From Nemertoderma westbladi (Eukaryota > Xenacoelomorpha > Nemertodermatida > Nemertodermatidae), in NCBI GenBank assembly GCA_032718475.1, contig JAUCBJ010007952.1, positions 1 through 49,574 on the forward strand: a DNA stretch of 49,574 nucleotides, in the 5' to 3' direction. Made by a program: the position numbers and the translations under genes. The notes beneath the pieces are model-generated. The model was not told where the DNA came from. It saw only the letters and a list, made by a program, of their open reading frames with translations, and did not search any database. The first letter of the stretch is position 1; every line of letters begins with the position of its first letter. This document shows positions 34,911 through 45,388 of the stretch, one piece after another.

Positions 34911-37900
34911 ATGACTAGTCTCTCCAGCTTAAGAAAGGCGGACCTTGCGGAAGTTTTAGTAGCTTTCCGACATTCTGATCCCGACTTCGTTATGCCAAAA
35001 ACGAAAGCAGAGATTATCGATCAAATAAATTCAGAAAACCCGATGTTGGTTAAACTGGTCGTTAACAGTATCACTAGTAGAGGTACCAGTAACAGTAGTA
35101 ACACTGGGAATGTTATGACAGCGCCTACACCACACAAATTCCGTCTCCCCGAGTTCTACCCTAAGGACGCGCGTACCTGGTTTCAACAAGTAGAAGCTGT
35201 ATTGGATGGGCAGTCTAGCGCTACGAAAAAGTCTAATTTACTTGCAGCGTTACCAACCGAATCAATTCTGGATGCCGGAGTAAATGTGGAAGATTCCTTT
35301 GATACAATAAAAAACAACATAATTTCTCATCTAGCGGATAGTGACGAACTCAGACTTAGACAACTCCTTGCTGCTCAGGAATTGGGAGATCGCAAACCGT
35401 CAGCTGCCCTTCGGCAGATGATCCGTCTTGCTCCTGGTAATGAGCAGATAGTCAGACTACGTTTCCTCGAGATCCTTCCACATACCATAAGTATCGTGCT
35501 GACTTCACTCGACAAATTGTCCCTAGACGACCTAGCAGACGTTGCCGATAAAATGGTCGAACAACAACAATTCCAAGCTGCTGGATCGGCACTACCAACC
35601 GCATCAACGTTGAAACCTGTCTCGCAGGTTTCCGATACGATGTCGGAATCCCATCGTATGTTAATAAAATCCCAACAGGTCCTTACTGATCAAATCTCCC
35701 ACATTACCAATCAACATCGGGATTTACAATATAATCAAGATCGAGATCGATCGCGCTCCCGGCAACGTTGGCGAAACGAGTCACGGGAACGAAGAGACTG
35801 GTCACAGGATTACAGAACGAGCTCGCGCTCTAGGAGTTACGAAACTAGAGGCCCATGGTTCGAAAATCACTTCCGTTATCGCTCCCAAGCTACAACATGT
35901 AAACCACCGTGTACGTTCCGCCATAGACCATCATCATGTGGTCCATCTCGCGATAACCATAACCCAATAAATCGACCCTCTTCCGGTGAGGTAAATGCAA
36001 TATACGTAAGCGCTACACCAGTGGGAACCAGTGCACCAGTCGAATTACTGGTCGATTCTGGAAGCGATTTCTCACTCTTACCGCGTTCCTTTACTAAGTT
36101 TCTAAATAATGTCAACCCCCTCGCTGGTAAGGATTTAAAGGCAGCAAACTTTTCGAAAATTCCGACGTATGGGGAAGGAATACTTACTTTTAGTTTATCT
36201 TGTATAGGAAATAATAAATTTTCGTGGAATTTTACTATTGCTGATGTTAGTCAACCGATTTTAGGTTTAGATTTTTTACAAGCTCATAGCATTAGTATTA
36301 ATTGTGAAACAAAGTCAATATATATGGATTTAAACAGGCCAAATTCAAATAATCGTAGCTATAGTAATGGAGAAACCGCAGCAAATGTTAATGCAGCTCA
36401 TTTTTTCCATAATGAAGATACGGATAAATCTTCAAATGGAGTTGGTAGCAATATATTAAATAACGCCAGGAACTATTTTTCATGGCCTACCAGATTTATT
36501 GTACTGTGCTTATTTACCTTATTATCTATTTTAGCAACTTGCCTTACTAAACCTATATTTTCAAAGTGTTTATTTATATTTTGTGTATCTATGTTGTTTG
36601 TAAATGTTGCTGCTGTTGCCAACGCAACGGCACGAAATGAGGCATTTTTTATGGCTTCTAAGTCATACAATACCCAGAAGTTGACTTATATACCATGTAT
36701 AATCAATGAAACTAAACCACAAGTGTGCTTGATTCACAAGGTTGACAATTTATTAGTGCAATATAATGAAGTGTTTACTGACAAACCAGTGTCTGAGCCT
36801 ATAAAACATACAGTTAAACATTATATTACAACGACAGGACCACCTCAAAGTTCAAAACCCCGACGTTTATTTGGTGCTAAATTACAAGCAGCACGACAAG
36901 AATTTGACAATTTATTAAATTTAGGTATTGTGACACGTGGTGAATCACCATGGGCAACACACCTACACGTTGCACCCAAACCAGACGGAGGTTTGAGACC
37001 GTGTGGGGACTACAGAGCTTTAAATAAAGTGACGGTTCCTGATACATATCCGATGCCCAATATTGCAGATGTAACCAGAGGATGCACCATTTTTAGCAAA
37101 ATTGATTTAAAAAAAGCTTTTCACCAGGTCCCAGTAGCTGACTGCGACGTTGACAAAACTGCTATAATAACACCTTTTGGATTATTTAAATTCAACAGAA
37201 TGCCGTTTGGACTAAGAAATTCCAGTCAAACTTTTCAGCGTCTTATGGATACAGTGCTATATGACATTGATTGCGGTGTAGGATACATGGATGACATTTT
37301 AATTGGTAGTCCGAATCTGGAGCAACACTACCAAGATCTAAAGCGTGTTCTAGAACGTCTCAAATCGTATGGTCTCACAGCCAGAAGGGATAAATGTGAA
37401 TTTTCCAGATCTACTGTAAAATTTCTGGGATATGTAATTTCCAAGGATGGAGTTAGGCCCAATCCAAATAAACTAGAAGCAATTAAACAATTTCCACGTC
37501 CAGAGACAGTGTCTTCCTTGAAACGATTTTTAGGAATGTGCGGTTTTTATCATAGATTTGTACCTGAGTTTTCTAAAATAGCTTCTCCTTTAACCGATTT
37601 AGCGCGCAATAAACAAAAGAAAGATGCATTGGAGTGGAATAGTGCAGCTAATACATCATTCGATTTGTTAAAAACTGCTCTACAGAACGCAGTTACTTTG
37701 TCTTTTCCACATAAAGATGCTAAGTTTAGTATGACAACTGATGCTTCTAACATTGCAATGGGTGCAGTAATACATCAGCTTGTAGATGGAGTTCTAGAAC
37801 CAATCTGTTTTTATTCTAGAAAACTTACACCAATTGAAAGTAATAAATCGGCTTTTGACAAGGAATTATTTGCAATTTATTGTAGTCTAAAGCATCATGA

Positions 37901-38015
37901 ATGGTTATTAGGTCAACCCATAACAATAATAATTACCGATCATAAACCACTGATAAACTGTGTGAAGATGAGGCATCCAACTCCACAGCAGTCGCGCTGG
38001 ATTTCATATTCTTGA
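34911..38015 (+). CDS. Gypsy Gag-protease-RT-RNase H polyprotein (frame 1)
   Basis: 1,034 residues from the ATG at 34911; the earlier in-frame ATG at 34749 lies within the LTR, so the later one is preferred. N-terminal SAP-like segment (SLRKADLAEVLVAFRHSDPD), then Gag (FYPKDARTWFQQVEAVLDG). No complete zinc knuckle, only CKPPCTFRH. Protease LVDSGSDFSLLP (Asp 382). Between protease and RT are two strongly hydrophobic stretches (about residues 529-545 and 553-570), which is unusual. RT blocks: GLRPCGDYRALNKVTV, FSKIDLKKAFHQVPV and the catalytic YMDD (792-795). RNase H: MTTDASNIAMGAV (Asp 944) and ITDHKPL. The frame stops at 38013-38015 within the RNase H C-terminus, where the next frame takes over. 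Confidence 0.9.
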   Translation: MTSLSSLRKADLAEVLVAFRHSDPDFVMPKTKAEIIDQINSENPMLVKLVVNSITSRGTSNSSNTGNVMTAPTPHKFRLPEFYPKDARTWFQQVEAVLDGQSSATKKSNLLAALPTESILDAGVNVEDSFDTIKNNIISHLADSDELRLRQLLAAQELGDRKPSAALRQMIRLAPGNEQIVRLRFLEILPHTISIVLTSLDKLSLDDLADVADKMVEQQQFQAAGSALPTASTLKPVSQVSDTMSESHRMLIKSQQVLTDQISHITNQHRDLQYNQDRDRSRSRQRWRNESRERRDWSQDYRTSSRSRSYETRGPWFENHFRYRSQATTCKPPCTFRHRPSSCGPSRDNHNPINRPSSGEVNAIYVSATPVGTSAPVELLVDSGSDFSLLPRSFTKFLNNVNPLAGKDLKAANFSKIPTYGEGILTFSLSCIGNNKFSWNFTIADVSQPILGLDFLQAHSISINCETKSIYMDLNRPNSNNRSYSNGETAANVNAAHFFHNEDTDKSSNGVGSNILNNARNYFSWPTRFIVLCLFTLLSILATCLTKPIFSKCLFIFCVSMLFVNVAAVANATARNEAFFMASKSYNTQKLTYIPCIINETKPQVCLIHKVDNLLVQYNEVFTDKPVSEPIKHTVKHYITTTGPPQSSKPRRLFGAKLQAARQEFDNLLNLGIVTRGESPWATHLHVAPKPDGGLRPCGDYRALNKVTVPDTYPMPNIADVTRGCTIFSKIDLKKAFHQVPVADCDVDKTAIITPFGLFKFNRMPFGLRNSSQTFQRLMDTVLYDIDCGVGYMDDILIGSPNLEQHYQDLKRVLERLKSYGLTARRDKCEFSRSTVKFLGYVISKDGVRPNPNKLEAIKQFPRPETVSSLKRFLGMCGFYHRFVPEFSKIASPLTDLARNKQKKDALEWNSAANTSFDLLKTALQNAVTLSFPHKDAKFSMTTDASNIAMGAVIHQLVDGVLEPICFYSRKLTPIESNKSAFDKELFAIYCSLKHHEWLLGQPITIIITDHKPLINCVKMRHPTPQQSRWISYS

Positions 38016-39345
38016 ATTTGATTGCAAAATAGAACATATTCGAGGTTCTGATAACATTGTCGCAGATGCACTTTCTAGGCCAATATCGGCTATTACTTTG
38101 AACAGCCATTTAGAATTGGCAAAGGCCAAAATTAATGACAATAATCTTCAGGAATTCATTTCCCAGACAACCTTGCCTTTGAAGCGGTTGTATCTCACCG
38201 ATAACTCGTATCTTGTTTGTGATGCGTCAACGGATATCTTGCGACCGTATTTGCCATTGGAAATGCGACAAGAAGTATTCAAAAATCTGCATAATCTTTC
38301 TCATCCAGGTTCCAAGGCAAGTCTTAAATTGATTTCACAACGTTATATTTGGCCTTCTATGAATAAAGACATAAAACAATGGTGTAGACAATGTCAAAAC
38401 TGCCAAATTTCCAAAATTACAACAAATGTAAAAACGCCAATTGGGAACATTCCGACTACTCAGAGATTTGAGACAGTTCATATAGATCTAGGTGGACCTT
38501 TGCCGCCCTCTTGTGGGTATAAATATTTATTCACCGCCATTGACCGGTATACACGTTGGCCGGAACTAATTCCAATTTCAGATATTTCAACAGAATCAAT
38601 TGTAAAGGCATTCTTATTCAATTGGGTTGGTCGTTTTGGAGTTCCTAAAATAATTGTTTCTGATAGGGGAGCACAATTTGAATCAAAGTTTTGGAACTGT
38701 TTGATGCTACAATTAGGAATTGAGAGACGACGTACAACTGCCTATCATCCGGCATGCAATGGTGCAATCGAACGGTTTCATAGGCAGCTTAAAAATTCAC
38801 TGCGTGCTAAATGTAATTCTACACATTGGTATCATGAATTACCCATGGTGTTATTGGGATTAAGGTCTGTAATTGGTTTACACGAATATTCTCCGTCACA
38901 AATGGTATATGGATCTGAACTTTGTTTACCCGGGCAGTGTTTTGAATCAACATTACAGGAGAAAATGAGTGTACCGACGTACATTTCTAAACTATTCACG
39001 AAAATTGATAGTTTGGTTCCACCAGTCCGTAATTATTCATGTAAATCGTCAGTTCCATCTCAATTATCGAATGCAACACATGTATGGATAAAAGATCCTA
39101 TTAAAAGATCCTCACTGGCACCCTTATATACAGGACCGTTTCGTATAGTTTCATTAACAAATAAAACTGTAACAATTGTGCGCAAGAACGAGCAACACGT
39201 TGTATCGCTGGATAGGGTAAAACCAGCTGTATTATCTAACTTGGAAAATAATGAAATCGGAGACGAACCACAAGTCTTATTAACGAATAAAATAAAACAA
39301 ACAAAAAGTGTACGGTTTAATTTAATCTGTGATCTATATGATTAA
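38008..39345 (+). CDS. Gypsy RNase H end and integrase (frame 2)
   Basis: The frame ending at 38015 must shift by one base near 38008 to continue ILEFDCKIEHIRGSDN and ADALSRP, then the integrase. Integrase zinc motif: His (LHNLSHPGS) and CRQCQNC. Catalytic core: VHIDLGG (Asp), VSDRGAQFE (Asp) and GAIERFH (Glu). The C-terminal part has the GPF(R)I segment (LYTGPFRIV). Stop at 39345. An ATG-based frame would start only later, as no Met opens this part. Because frameshifts at this place are not known as programmed sites in gypsy elements, a one-base mutation or read error is most likely. Confidence 0.85.
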   Translation: MLEFDCKIEHIRGSDNIVADALSRPISAITLNSHLELAKAKINDNNLQEFISQTTLPLKRLYLTDNSYLVCDASTDILRPYLPLEMRQEVFKNLHNLSHPGSKASLKLISQRYIWPSMNKDIKQWCRQCQNCQISKITTNVKTPIGNIPTTQRFETVHIDLGGPLPPSCGYKYLFTAIDRYTRWPELIPISDISTESIVKAFLFNWVGRFGVPKIIVSDRGAQFESKFWNCLMLQLGIERRRTTAYHPACNGAIERFHRQLKNSLRAKCNSTHWYHELPMVLLGLRSVIGLHEYSPSQMVYGSELCLPGQCFESTLQEKMSVPTYISKLFTKIDSLVPPVRNYSCKSSVPSQLSNATHVWIKDPIKRSSLAPLYTGPFRIVSLTNKTVTIVRKNEQHVVSLDRVKPAVLSNLENNEIGDEPQVLLTNKIKQTKSVRFNLICDLYD

Positions 39346-39687
39346 CGTAATAATAAAGGACTGCAATATTATTTTCTTTGTGTCTTAATTTTAAATCCGA
39401 GATATTTTTGGAACGTGTACCAATTATACTACGTAACCTATCTATCTAGTTACAATATATTAATTATTATAATAGTTATCCTACCCATAGAAATAATATA
39501 TAATTTCACTAACATCATATTTGTTATTGATACTTTGTATTACGCAGTTAGTAAGTACATAATTACTGTCTGTCTGTAGTGCAGAAATAATTATTTTCCC
39601 TTAAATATTCATACTATGTAATATATTATTGTGTATTTTGTATATTACTATATAATTAATAGCTCCGCTTCTCGTTAGGGGGAGTGA
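39346..39687 (+). promoter_or_regulatory. 3' untranslated region and purine tract of the gypsy element
   Basis: AT-rich region after the integrase stop, closing with tagggggagtga (about 39676-39687), the polypurine tract adjoining the 3' LTR. Confidence 0.75.
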
Positions 39688-39853
39688 TGTAACGCCTTCA
39701 TGCTATCATGGCTCGCCCCAAGATATCTTTAGTTAGTACCGGTACAGAATGATATGTTTGCAGTATTGTCTTACCTATTTTCAATACACTTTTGACAGTC
39801 AGCTAACAACACATTTTTCACTGACATTCAGACTGCTGCACAGTCAGCTTACA
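39688..39853 (+). repeat. 3' LTR of the gypsy element
   Basis: 166 bp, exactly 5,000 bases after the 5' LTR; one substitution. Confidence 0.95.
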
Positions 39854-39858
39854 GTAGC
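39854..39858. repeat. Target-site duplication gtagc, right copy
   Basis: Identical to 34683-34687. Confidence 0.9.
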
Positions 39859-40090
39859 TATGGTGTTTTTATGGAGCTTGTGAATTATTTACTAGCTAGT
39901 AATAGTATGTATTTAAAATGTTTAAAACTGATTTTTTTATATATATTACTGTATGCACGGAGCCCGGGAAGGGGCATGAGAAAAATATTTTTCTAACACG
40001 AGCCCTCGTGTTAGCTAACACGAGCCCATGTGTTAGCAAACACAAGCCATCGTGTTACTAACACGAGCCCTCGTGTTAGCTAACACGACC
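39859..40090. repeat. Left inverted-repeat arm, inner part, with palindromic minisatellite
   Basis: ggagcccgggaaggggcatg followed by agaaaaatatttttctaaca (39960-40000) is the reverse complement, with few changes, of 45695-45740. It leads into about four units of taacacgagccctcgtgtta (39992-40090), the same repeat that fills 45325-45712. This arm is the leader just before the HECT-like pseudogene. Confidence 0.8.
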
Positions 40091-40235
40091 ATGTTAATGT
40101 TTATGTTGTTTGATTGGTTGTAGTAACATAGAACTAAATTGTATATCAGTGGTTCTTACGTTACTGTTCAGTATAGGCCTATTATATATTTCGCGTTTCT
40201 CTAACGGCTGCAGGTATACTGACTTAAATGTGAAT

Positions 40236-41458
40236 ATGAATAACGAACTTGAAACATTCATGAGAGAACGAAGCTTGGGCGAGTTCATTCCTCGGATGGT
40301 AACCGACAAGATAAGCCCAGAAGTTATATTACTACTAAATGACGTTGAACTGAAACTTTACTTAACAGCATACGGCGACCGAGTTTCTGTAAATGCATTT
40401 TGTAGGCAGATGAATGGTGCCAGTAGTTCTAATAATCCTAACCCAACCTCTGAATCGAATGCCGACTCTAATGGAAATACTGTATTGGATCGGATACGAA
40501 ATAGGCTGGGAATAGCTAAAGGTTCAAACGAATCCGAGATCAGGATGTTAATATGAAAGGTAATACATATGCTAAGAAATCTTGCTCGAGGTTGGAGCTT
40601 GGTTGGCTTCTCTCCCGATCTGAGGATCGAGGTTTTGTTCAAGTGCGGCAGAAGAATAGAGGAGGTAGAATACGCCATCTGACTGAAGATAAGAAAACGA
40701 CATTGCGGGAAATTTTAGATAAGGGGGTGGCTCTATTTTTCGTTGGGGGGGTTTTGTCTTGGGTCTGCTTTAGCGGACATGGATGTTGATATCCAGATTT
40801 TAAAGGGTCGGTTTTTACTAATCTTTCTGTTATTATTGGATAATTTTATGAAGAAACAAAGCTAGGGTATAGTTCGATTATATGTTGGTTCAAAATTAAA
40901 ATTAGAAGTTTCCTCAGCCGATCCACGGGCTGAAATCTTTTCAACCAATTCAGATCCACATTACGCTATGACGGAAGATCATCCTTCATCCATCTCTGAA
41001 GGTCACCCTTCTGTCATTTTGGAAGTTCAGCCATCTGTTCGATTCTCAGTCTCGGAAGATCGGCCTACCGTCATCTCCGAAGATCCGCTTTCCTCTATCA
41101 TCTCTAGGGATACGGCAGCTGAAAGTAACTTTGATGTCAACGATCAACTTGTTGTGAATACGCCAGATTCACTCCATGGAATTTTAATTTTAGTTTGGTA
41201 GAACAGCTTAACGAGGAGGGAAGAACCATCATCAACGTCGATGGAGAAGATGTTATGGATGGAGCAATGCGGGGGTTTACTCGAAGTACCTTAAATCCAT
41301 GTTTATCCTTGGATGTAAAGTTTAGTGACGAGGACAGAATGGATGCAGGGGGTCCTCGTAGGGAGTTCATGGGACTCGCCATGCAGGCTATTTCCAGAGC
41401 AGCTACTTTTGAAGGACCAGATACTGCTAAATGCTTTGCTCTTGATTATAACAGTTAG
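40236..41458 (+). pseudogene. SAM-like plus HECT-like ubiquitin-ligase gene fragment
   Basis: Starts at Met 40236 (or 40110 with an extra hydrophobic N-terminus). Segment 1 (40236-40556): ELETFMRERSLGEFIPRMV, then EVILLLNDVELKLYLTAYGD, a SAM-like helical pattern. Segment 2 (about 40553-40790): CSRLELGWLLSRSEDRGFV, then a Gly/Arg-rich turn and TTLREILDKG, as in multicopy G2/M-phase-specific E3 ligase-like proteins of fish and invertebrates. Segment 3 (about 40770-41200) contains FYEETKLG and an acidic Ser/Pro region. Segment 4 (about 41180-41458): MRGFTRSTLNPCLSLDVKFS, then MDAGGPRREFMGLAMQAI, the start of the HECT N-lobe. It ends ALDYNS at a possible donor (GTTAGT, 41454). The catalytic Cys half of HECT is missing. 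At least three frame changes and one stop make this a pseudogene unless read errors are involved. Confidence 0.6.
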
Positions 41459-42960
41459 TAATTATTTATTACTTAATTATTTTATTTTATTTTATTACTT
41501 AATAATTTACAACCTTTGGTGTTGTTCGAGCACCCTGATGATGAAGTTGATCCGGTTAACCAAGGAATGCATAGCCTAAGGTTAACACCTGCAGATGCAA
41601 ATCTGATTACCTGTTATGGACAGTTACGAAATATTCAAGGAGCGCATGACACTATGTGTTCACATGTTGTCAACATTTTCCACAGAATAAATTAATGAAA
41701 TATTAACTAAACTTGCTTTAATTTAGTAGGCCTACACCTGAGATTTAGTGCTGTTGTTGGTGTTTTAAACATACTTTTATTATTCAAATGCAAACGGTGA
41801 ATAATCATTTTATTATTTTAATTTAAAATAGATATCTTCGATAATAAAAAAGGAGCGAGGGGCGGGGGGGGGGGGTTGATGGTTGATTATTGATATAAAT
41901 AAATTATATCGATTATCAAAGTTTATCATTAATTCTCGCTATACAGACAATAATTATAGTACAGTATATCATAAAAACACACCTACATCATACCCAACTG
42001 TAATACTTACCCGGGTTGAGAATCGTATCATATTATTAAAGTACTAACTAATGGCAAGGTACTGGCATGATAATTTTACTAAATTTTTACAATTACCACA
42101 TTTTGCATTATTTGTTAAGGAATTAAAAAATACTTGCCAAGTACAGTATAGATTTTAAGAAATATTTGGGTGGGCACTTATCATGCAATGCACTTACCAA
42201 ATTCTTAACAAATTTTGTATACCTAGAATATAATTTCGATGACTTTATAATCATGCAATGCACTTAGCAAATTTTTAACAAATTTTGTATACCTAGAACA
42301 TACTTTCGTTGACTTTATAACTTGACAAAAATTTAATAAGAACTTTAGTGGTGCTTGACACGCATTGCAATTAAAAATCAGTCACATGATCCACCGCCAA
42401 TAAATGACTCATTCAGTCATTTTGTGGTCAGTAGGCCTACTGCAGAGTTGCGTTTATTGAGTTTTCTTTATTTAGGTTTAATTGCTTAATGAGTTTTGCT
42501 TACTTTAATAAATAGTGTTAGTGTTTTGTTACTTTAATTTATAGTGGTAGTTTTATTGCTGTTTGTTTACTTCAATTCAATTGTTTATTGTATTTTGTAC
42601 TCTTTAATTTTGTTATTCTTTATAGAGTATTGTAATCTTTAATTGTTTAGTGCCTGTTGTATACTTGTTTTGTTTATTGTTTATTTGTTTTGTTTGTACT
42701 GTCTATATCGTTAATGAAATATTTATGGTTTGCCTAATTGTCCGATTGTTGCTAATTGACAATTTAATTGAATTAATGCCTAATTGATACAATTAAAATT
42801 CAAATTATTTGAATGTTAGTGAAATTTGATTAATAACAATTGACTTTGGAAGAATTGGAATTTAAAAAAGGCCTCATAATCCAAAGACATATATTGAACT
42901 CCGTGATGTTGTTGGGGATCTGGCCTCTCTAGCATTTGGACCACGAAACGTGACAGTCGG
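41459..42960. other. Region after the HECT-like fragment
   Basis: AT-rich; a short plus-strand frame (about 41520-41695) with EHPDDEVDPVNQGMHSLRL could be a downstream piece of the same gene but lacks a clear acceptor. A G run lies at about 41862-41875. The sequence acccgggttgagaa at 42010 matches the inner ends of the inverted repeat at 44.98/46.05 kb. Confidence 0.35.
42179..42320. repeat. Two-copy tandem duplication of about 70 bp
   Basis: atcatgcaatgcacttacca through gactttata is repeated once with a few changes (accaaattc/agcaaattt, gaatataatttcga/gaacatactttcgt). Confidence 0.85.
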
Positions 42961-43017
42961 AACCCATAGTCAGAGACCAGCCTGGATTAAGTGGAGAGGC
43001 AGGACTTGGTGTGATGT

Positions 43018-43450
43018 ATGAGTTCGGGGGCATTCAACCGGCAGACTCAGGCGTTGTTAGATATCAGGGTCGTAAACCTTGACGCCGAGCCATATGCGGG
43101 ACGCCCCCCGATGAGGGTCCTAGAATCTGTGGAGGACGCTAAAACCGCACTATATGTGGAACCAGCGAGACAGAGGAGAGCGGACTTTTGCACCCTTCGT
43201 AGTCTCTTGTCTCTCCGTAGAATGGAGTTCTGGCACCGCATGCCAACAAGCTCCCGAGTATCTTCGCTGATAGGTTACACCACAACTGGGACAGACCTTA
43301 TAGCACCGTCATGGAGTGGGTTCGCCGCCGTGTGCAGTTCGCCATAGTTCGAGGGGCTTCTCATTGCATCAGGGAGTCGAGGCTAAAGTGGCACAGTAGT
43401 GGTCTGGGTACGGAGGATGGAGCTGGATTGCCGATCACTCCACTCGTCTG
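43018..43450 (+). pseudogene. Retroelement C-terminal fragment (same RT family as intron 4)
   Basis: LDIRVVNLDAEPYAGRPP, then VLESVEDAKTALYVEPARQR (43045-43165), and, in another frame, IFADRLHHNWDRPYSTVMEW, then VQFAIVRGASHCIRESRLKW (43260-43395) and GLGTEDG. These are the final blocks of the retroelement family whose earlier parts lie at 23880-30160, but from another copy. One frameshift near 43230. No RT core here. Confidence 0.6.
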
Positions 43451-44430
43451 ACGCTGTAAACTGAATCTGTAAACTATGTAATGTGTTGTGCTTTCTCTTA
43501 TTTGTATCTGTGTTATCTATTTGGCATTATAGTTACTGTAGGTTCTTGTAAAACTCTCAGAGTATAATATTAATTGTAATTTTGCTTTATATTATATTAT
43601 TGTTAAAGCCGTTTCATTGTACTAAACGGGGGTCTGGGGTATGGGAGCGGCAGCTCCCAATAAAAAATAACAAAATGAAGATAAAAAAGTAGGCCTACTT
43701 TAAAAATATTTTCCCTGATTTTTTATTCTGTTTTTCCAGACATTTTCCCAAGGAAACCGTCTTTTCTCACAGACACCGGGTAGTACCGGTAACGAAATTG
43801 TAAAAAAAATGCCCTAAAATTCAACTGGACCACCACAATGAACCGCTAGTTATCCTGCATCTAATCTCAATAATAACCTTATATCTATATCGTATTACAA
43901 TACCAGTACTATGAATGGTAGCCGTAGCACTTCATTATTTGGAATTCCTTGTATTAATGATTTTGAACATGTCTAAAATCATTTTTAATGTTTCTGTGTA
44001 TGTATTTCTAATTTTAATTTATTCATTGAACCACTATTTTCGTTGGGAAAAGTTAACCCTAATGTTCAAAATACAATTGCTGCAATCCATATAGTTATAA
44101 TATAATATGATGATGTTATTGGTAACTTTATATGACGGGTGATAAATTTTCTATTTTATTTCGTGCTCAAATCGTAATCTACTGTAGCGCTTGATAAGAT
44201 TACAAATTTGAATTAAATAGTTTTATTGCATAAACAGAAATGAGGAATACCATTTTTGAACTTTTTGGATAAATTTTTCCGACGTAACTGTGTTTTAGTG
44301 TAGACCTACAGTATTTGCGCGTTTATATCTGATGTGTATATATCTATGTAACGTACAGTAATAATATGTTTGTTTATATGTTGTTTATATTAAAAACATT
44401 GAGTCTCTGTATTAATTTGTTTACATATGT
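43451..44430. other. AT-rich stretch with no gene seen
   Basis: No conserved segment found on either strand. Confidence 0.4.
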
Positions 44431-44434
44431 CATG

Positions 44435-44564
44435 GGGGAGGGGGGGGGGGGGGGGGTTGCAACAAAGAGTATCAAACCAAACACAAGTGCATAGCATACA
44501 GTACATCACTCACTATGATGTTCCGTGTGTTGTTTCTCTTGTCTCTGAGGGGGGGGGGGGGGGG
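44435..44564. repeat. Two poly-G runs
   Basis: G runs at 44435-44456 (one A inside) and 44549-44564. Potential quadruplex-forming tracts and likely places for base-calling error. Confidence 0.85.
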
Positions 44565-44767
44565 TCATCATTTACTTTCATTCGAAAGCTAACCGCCACT
44601 CTTCCCACAACATTTATTTTTCAAAAATAATTATTACTTAAAAAAATTTGCGACGCAGGTTCGAACTAGTGCCGGGAATATATAGGTTACAGATATATGC
44701 TAGATTTGTAATGCGCATGTTATTAGTTCATTACACTTGCAAAGTGCTTGCATATATCATCGGTTAC

Positions 44768-44981
44768 ATATAAAGCACGTTTATATATCCTGTAATACTT
44801 GTCAGTCACATAGCAACAACTTGCTAAACATTATAAACTTGCAATGTCCTTTTTATGAAATTGGAAAATTTGTTAAGTACTTTACTCACCCTTTGCACCA
44901 GCGTTGCTAAGCGTTCTAAGCCTTTCTAAGCAGACTTGTTTAGAACTTAGGAAATATACTAAGAATCTCAACCCGGGTAGT
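44768..44981. repeat. Inverted repeat, left arm (about 213 bp)
   Basis: Nearly identical to the reverse complement of 46053-46263 (I see only a few differences, for example ttgctaaac/ttactaaac and gtccttt/gtcattt). The inner end is ctcaacccgggt. The arms flank 1,071 bases holding a minus-strand ORF and the 45-kb minisatellite. Form of a terminal inverted repeat of a 1.5-kb element. Confidence 0.85.
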
Positions 44982-45388
44982 TAATCTGACTCAGTATACA
45001 TATCGTTTACGTTGTTTCCAAGAAATTCGCGAATTGCATTATGAAGGATGATATAAAGTTCCACGGCGCCGTCTACGGATAGAGGACGTCGGAGGTTCTT
45101 CTCACGCATTAACTGAATGCACAGTTCATATACATCGGCATCACAAGGAATAGATGAGCGGAATAATTCGTTGGAGCAGCAGGTATTAATTTCAGAAGGC
45201 ACTACGGTTACGAGCTGTTCGGTAGCATGGTAGTAGAGGCTAGGCGAACTATACATAATATTAATGTCGACCGCTTGGAACGTTGGGATTTCGTGAAGGA
45301 CGTAAATGGTCGTTGGAGCTATCATGAGGGCTCGTGTTAGTAACACGAGGGCTCGTGTTAGTAACACGAGGGCTCGCGTTATTAACAC
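44981..45388 (-). CDS. Hypothetical ORF between inverted repeats
   Basis: 135 codons. The first 20 residues (repeats of LLTRALV) come from the minisatellite and are probably not native; a later Met (MIAPTTIYVLHEIPTF) is a better start. The rest, with SPSLYYHATEQLVTVVPSEI, FRSSIPCDADVYELCIQLMR and VELYIILHNAIREFLGN, reads like a real protein with helical character, but I recognise no family. It sits behind the same leader (ggagcccggg ... minisatellite) as the HECT-like pseudogene, in the opposite direction. Confidence 0.4.
   Translation of the reverse strand: MLITRALVLLTRALVLLTRALMIAPTTIYVLHEIPTFQAVDINIMYSSPSLYYHATEQLVTVVPSEINTCCSNELFRSSIPCDADVYELCIQLMREKNLRRPLSVDGAVELYIILHNAIREFLGNNVNDMYTESD

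Larger units (their letters stand above)
34688..39853 (+). mobile_element. Ty3/gypsy LTR retrotransposon
   Basis: 5,166 bp with 166-bp LTRs (34688-34853 and 39688-39853) starting TGTAACG and ending TACA, which differ at a single position (34849 C, 39849 T). It has a 5-bp target duplication, a primer site after the 5' LTR and a purine tract before the 3' LTR. The coding order gag, protease, reverse transcriptase, RNase H, integrase is that of Ty3/gypsy; no env or chromodomain is seen. The near-identical LTRs mean a recent insertion. One frameshift at about 38008 separates the integrase; otherwise the frame is intact. Confidence 0.95.

Noticed and set aside
44650-44680. ggttcgaactag resembling a tRNA T-loop
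   Set aside because: No acceptor stem or other arms can be formed around it.
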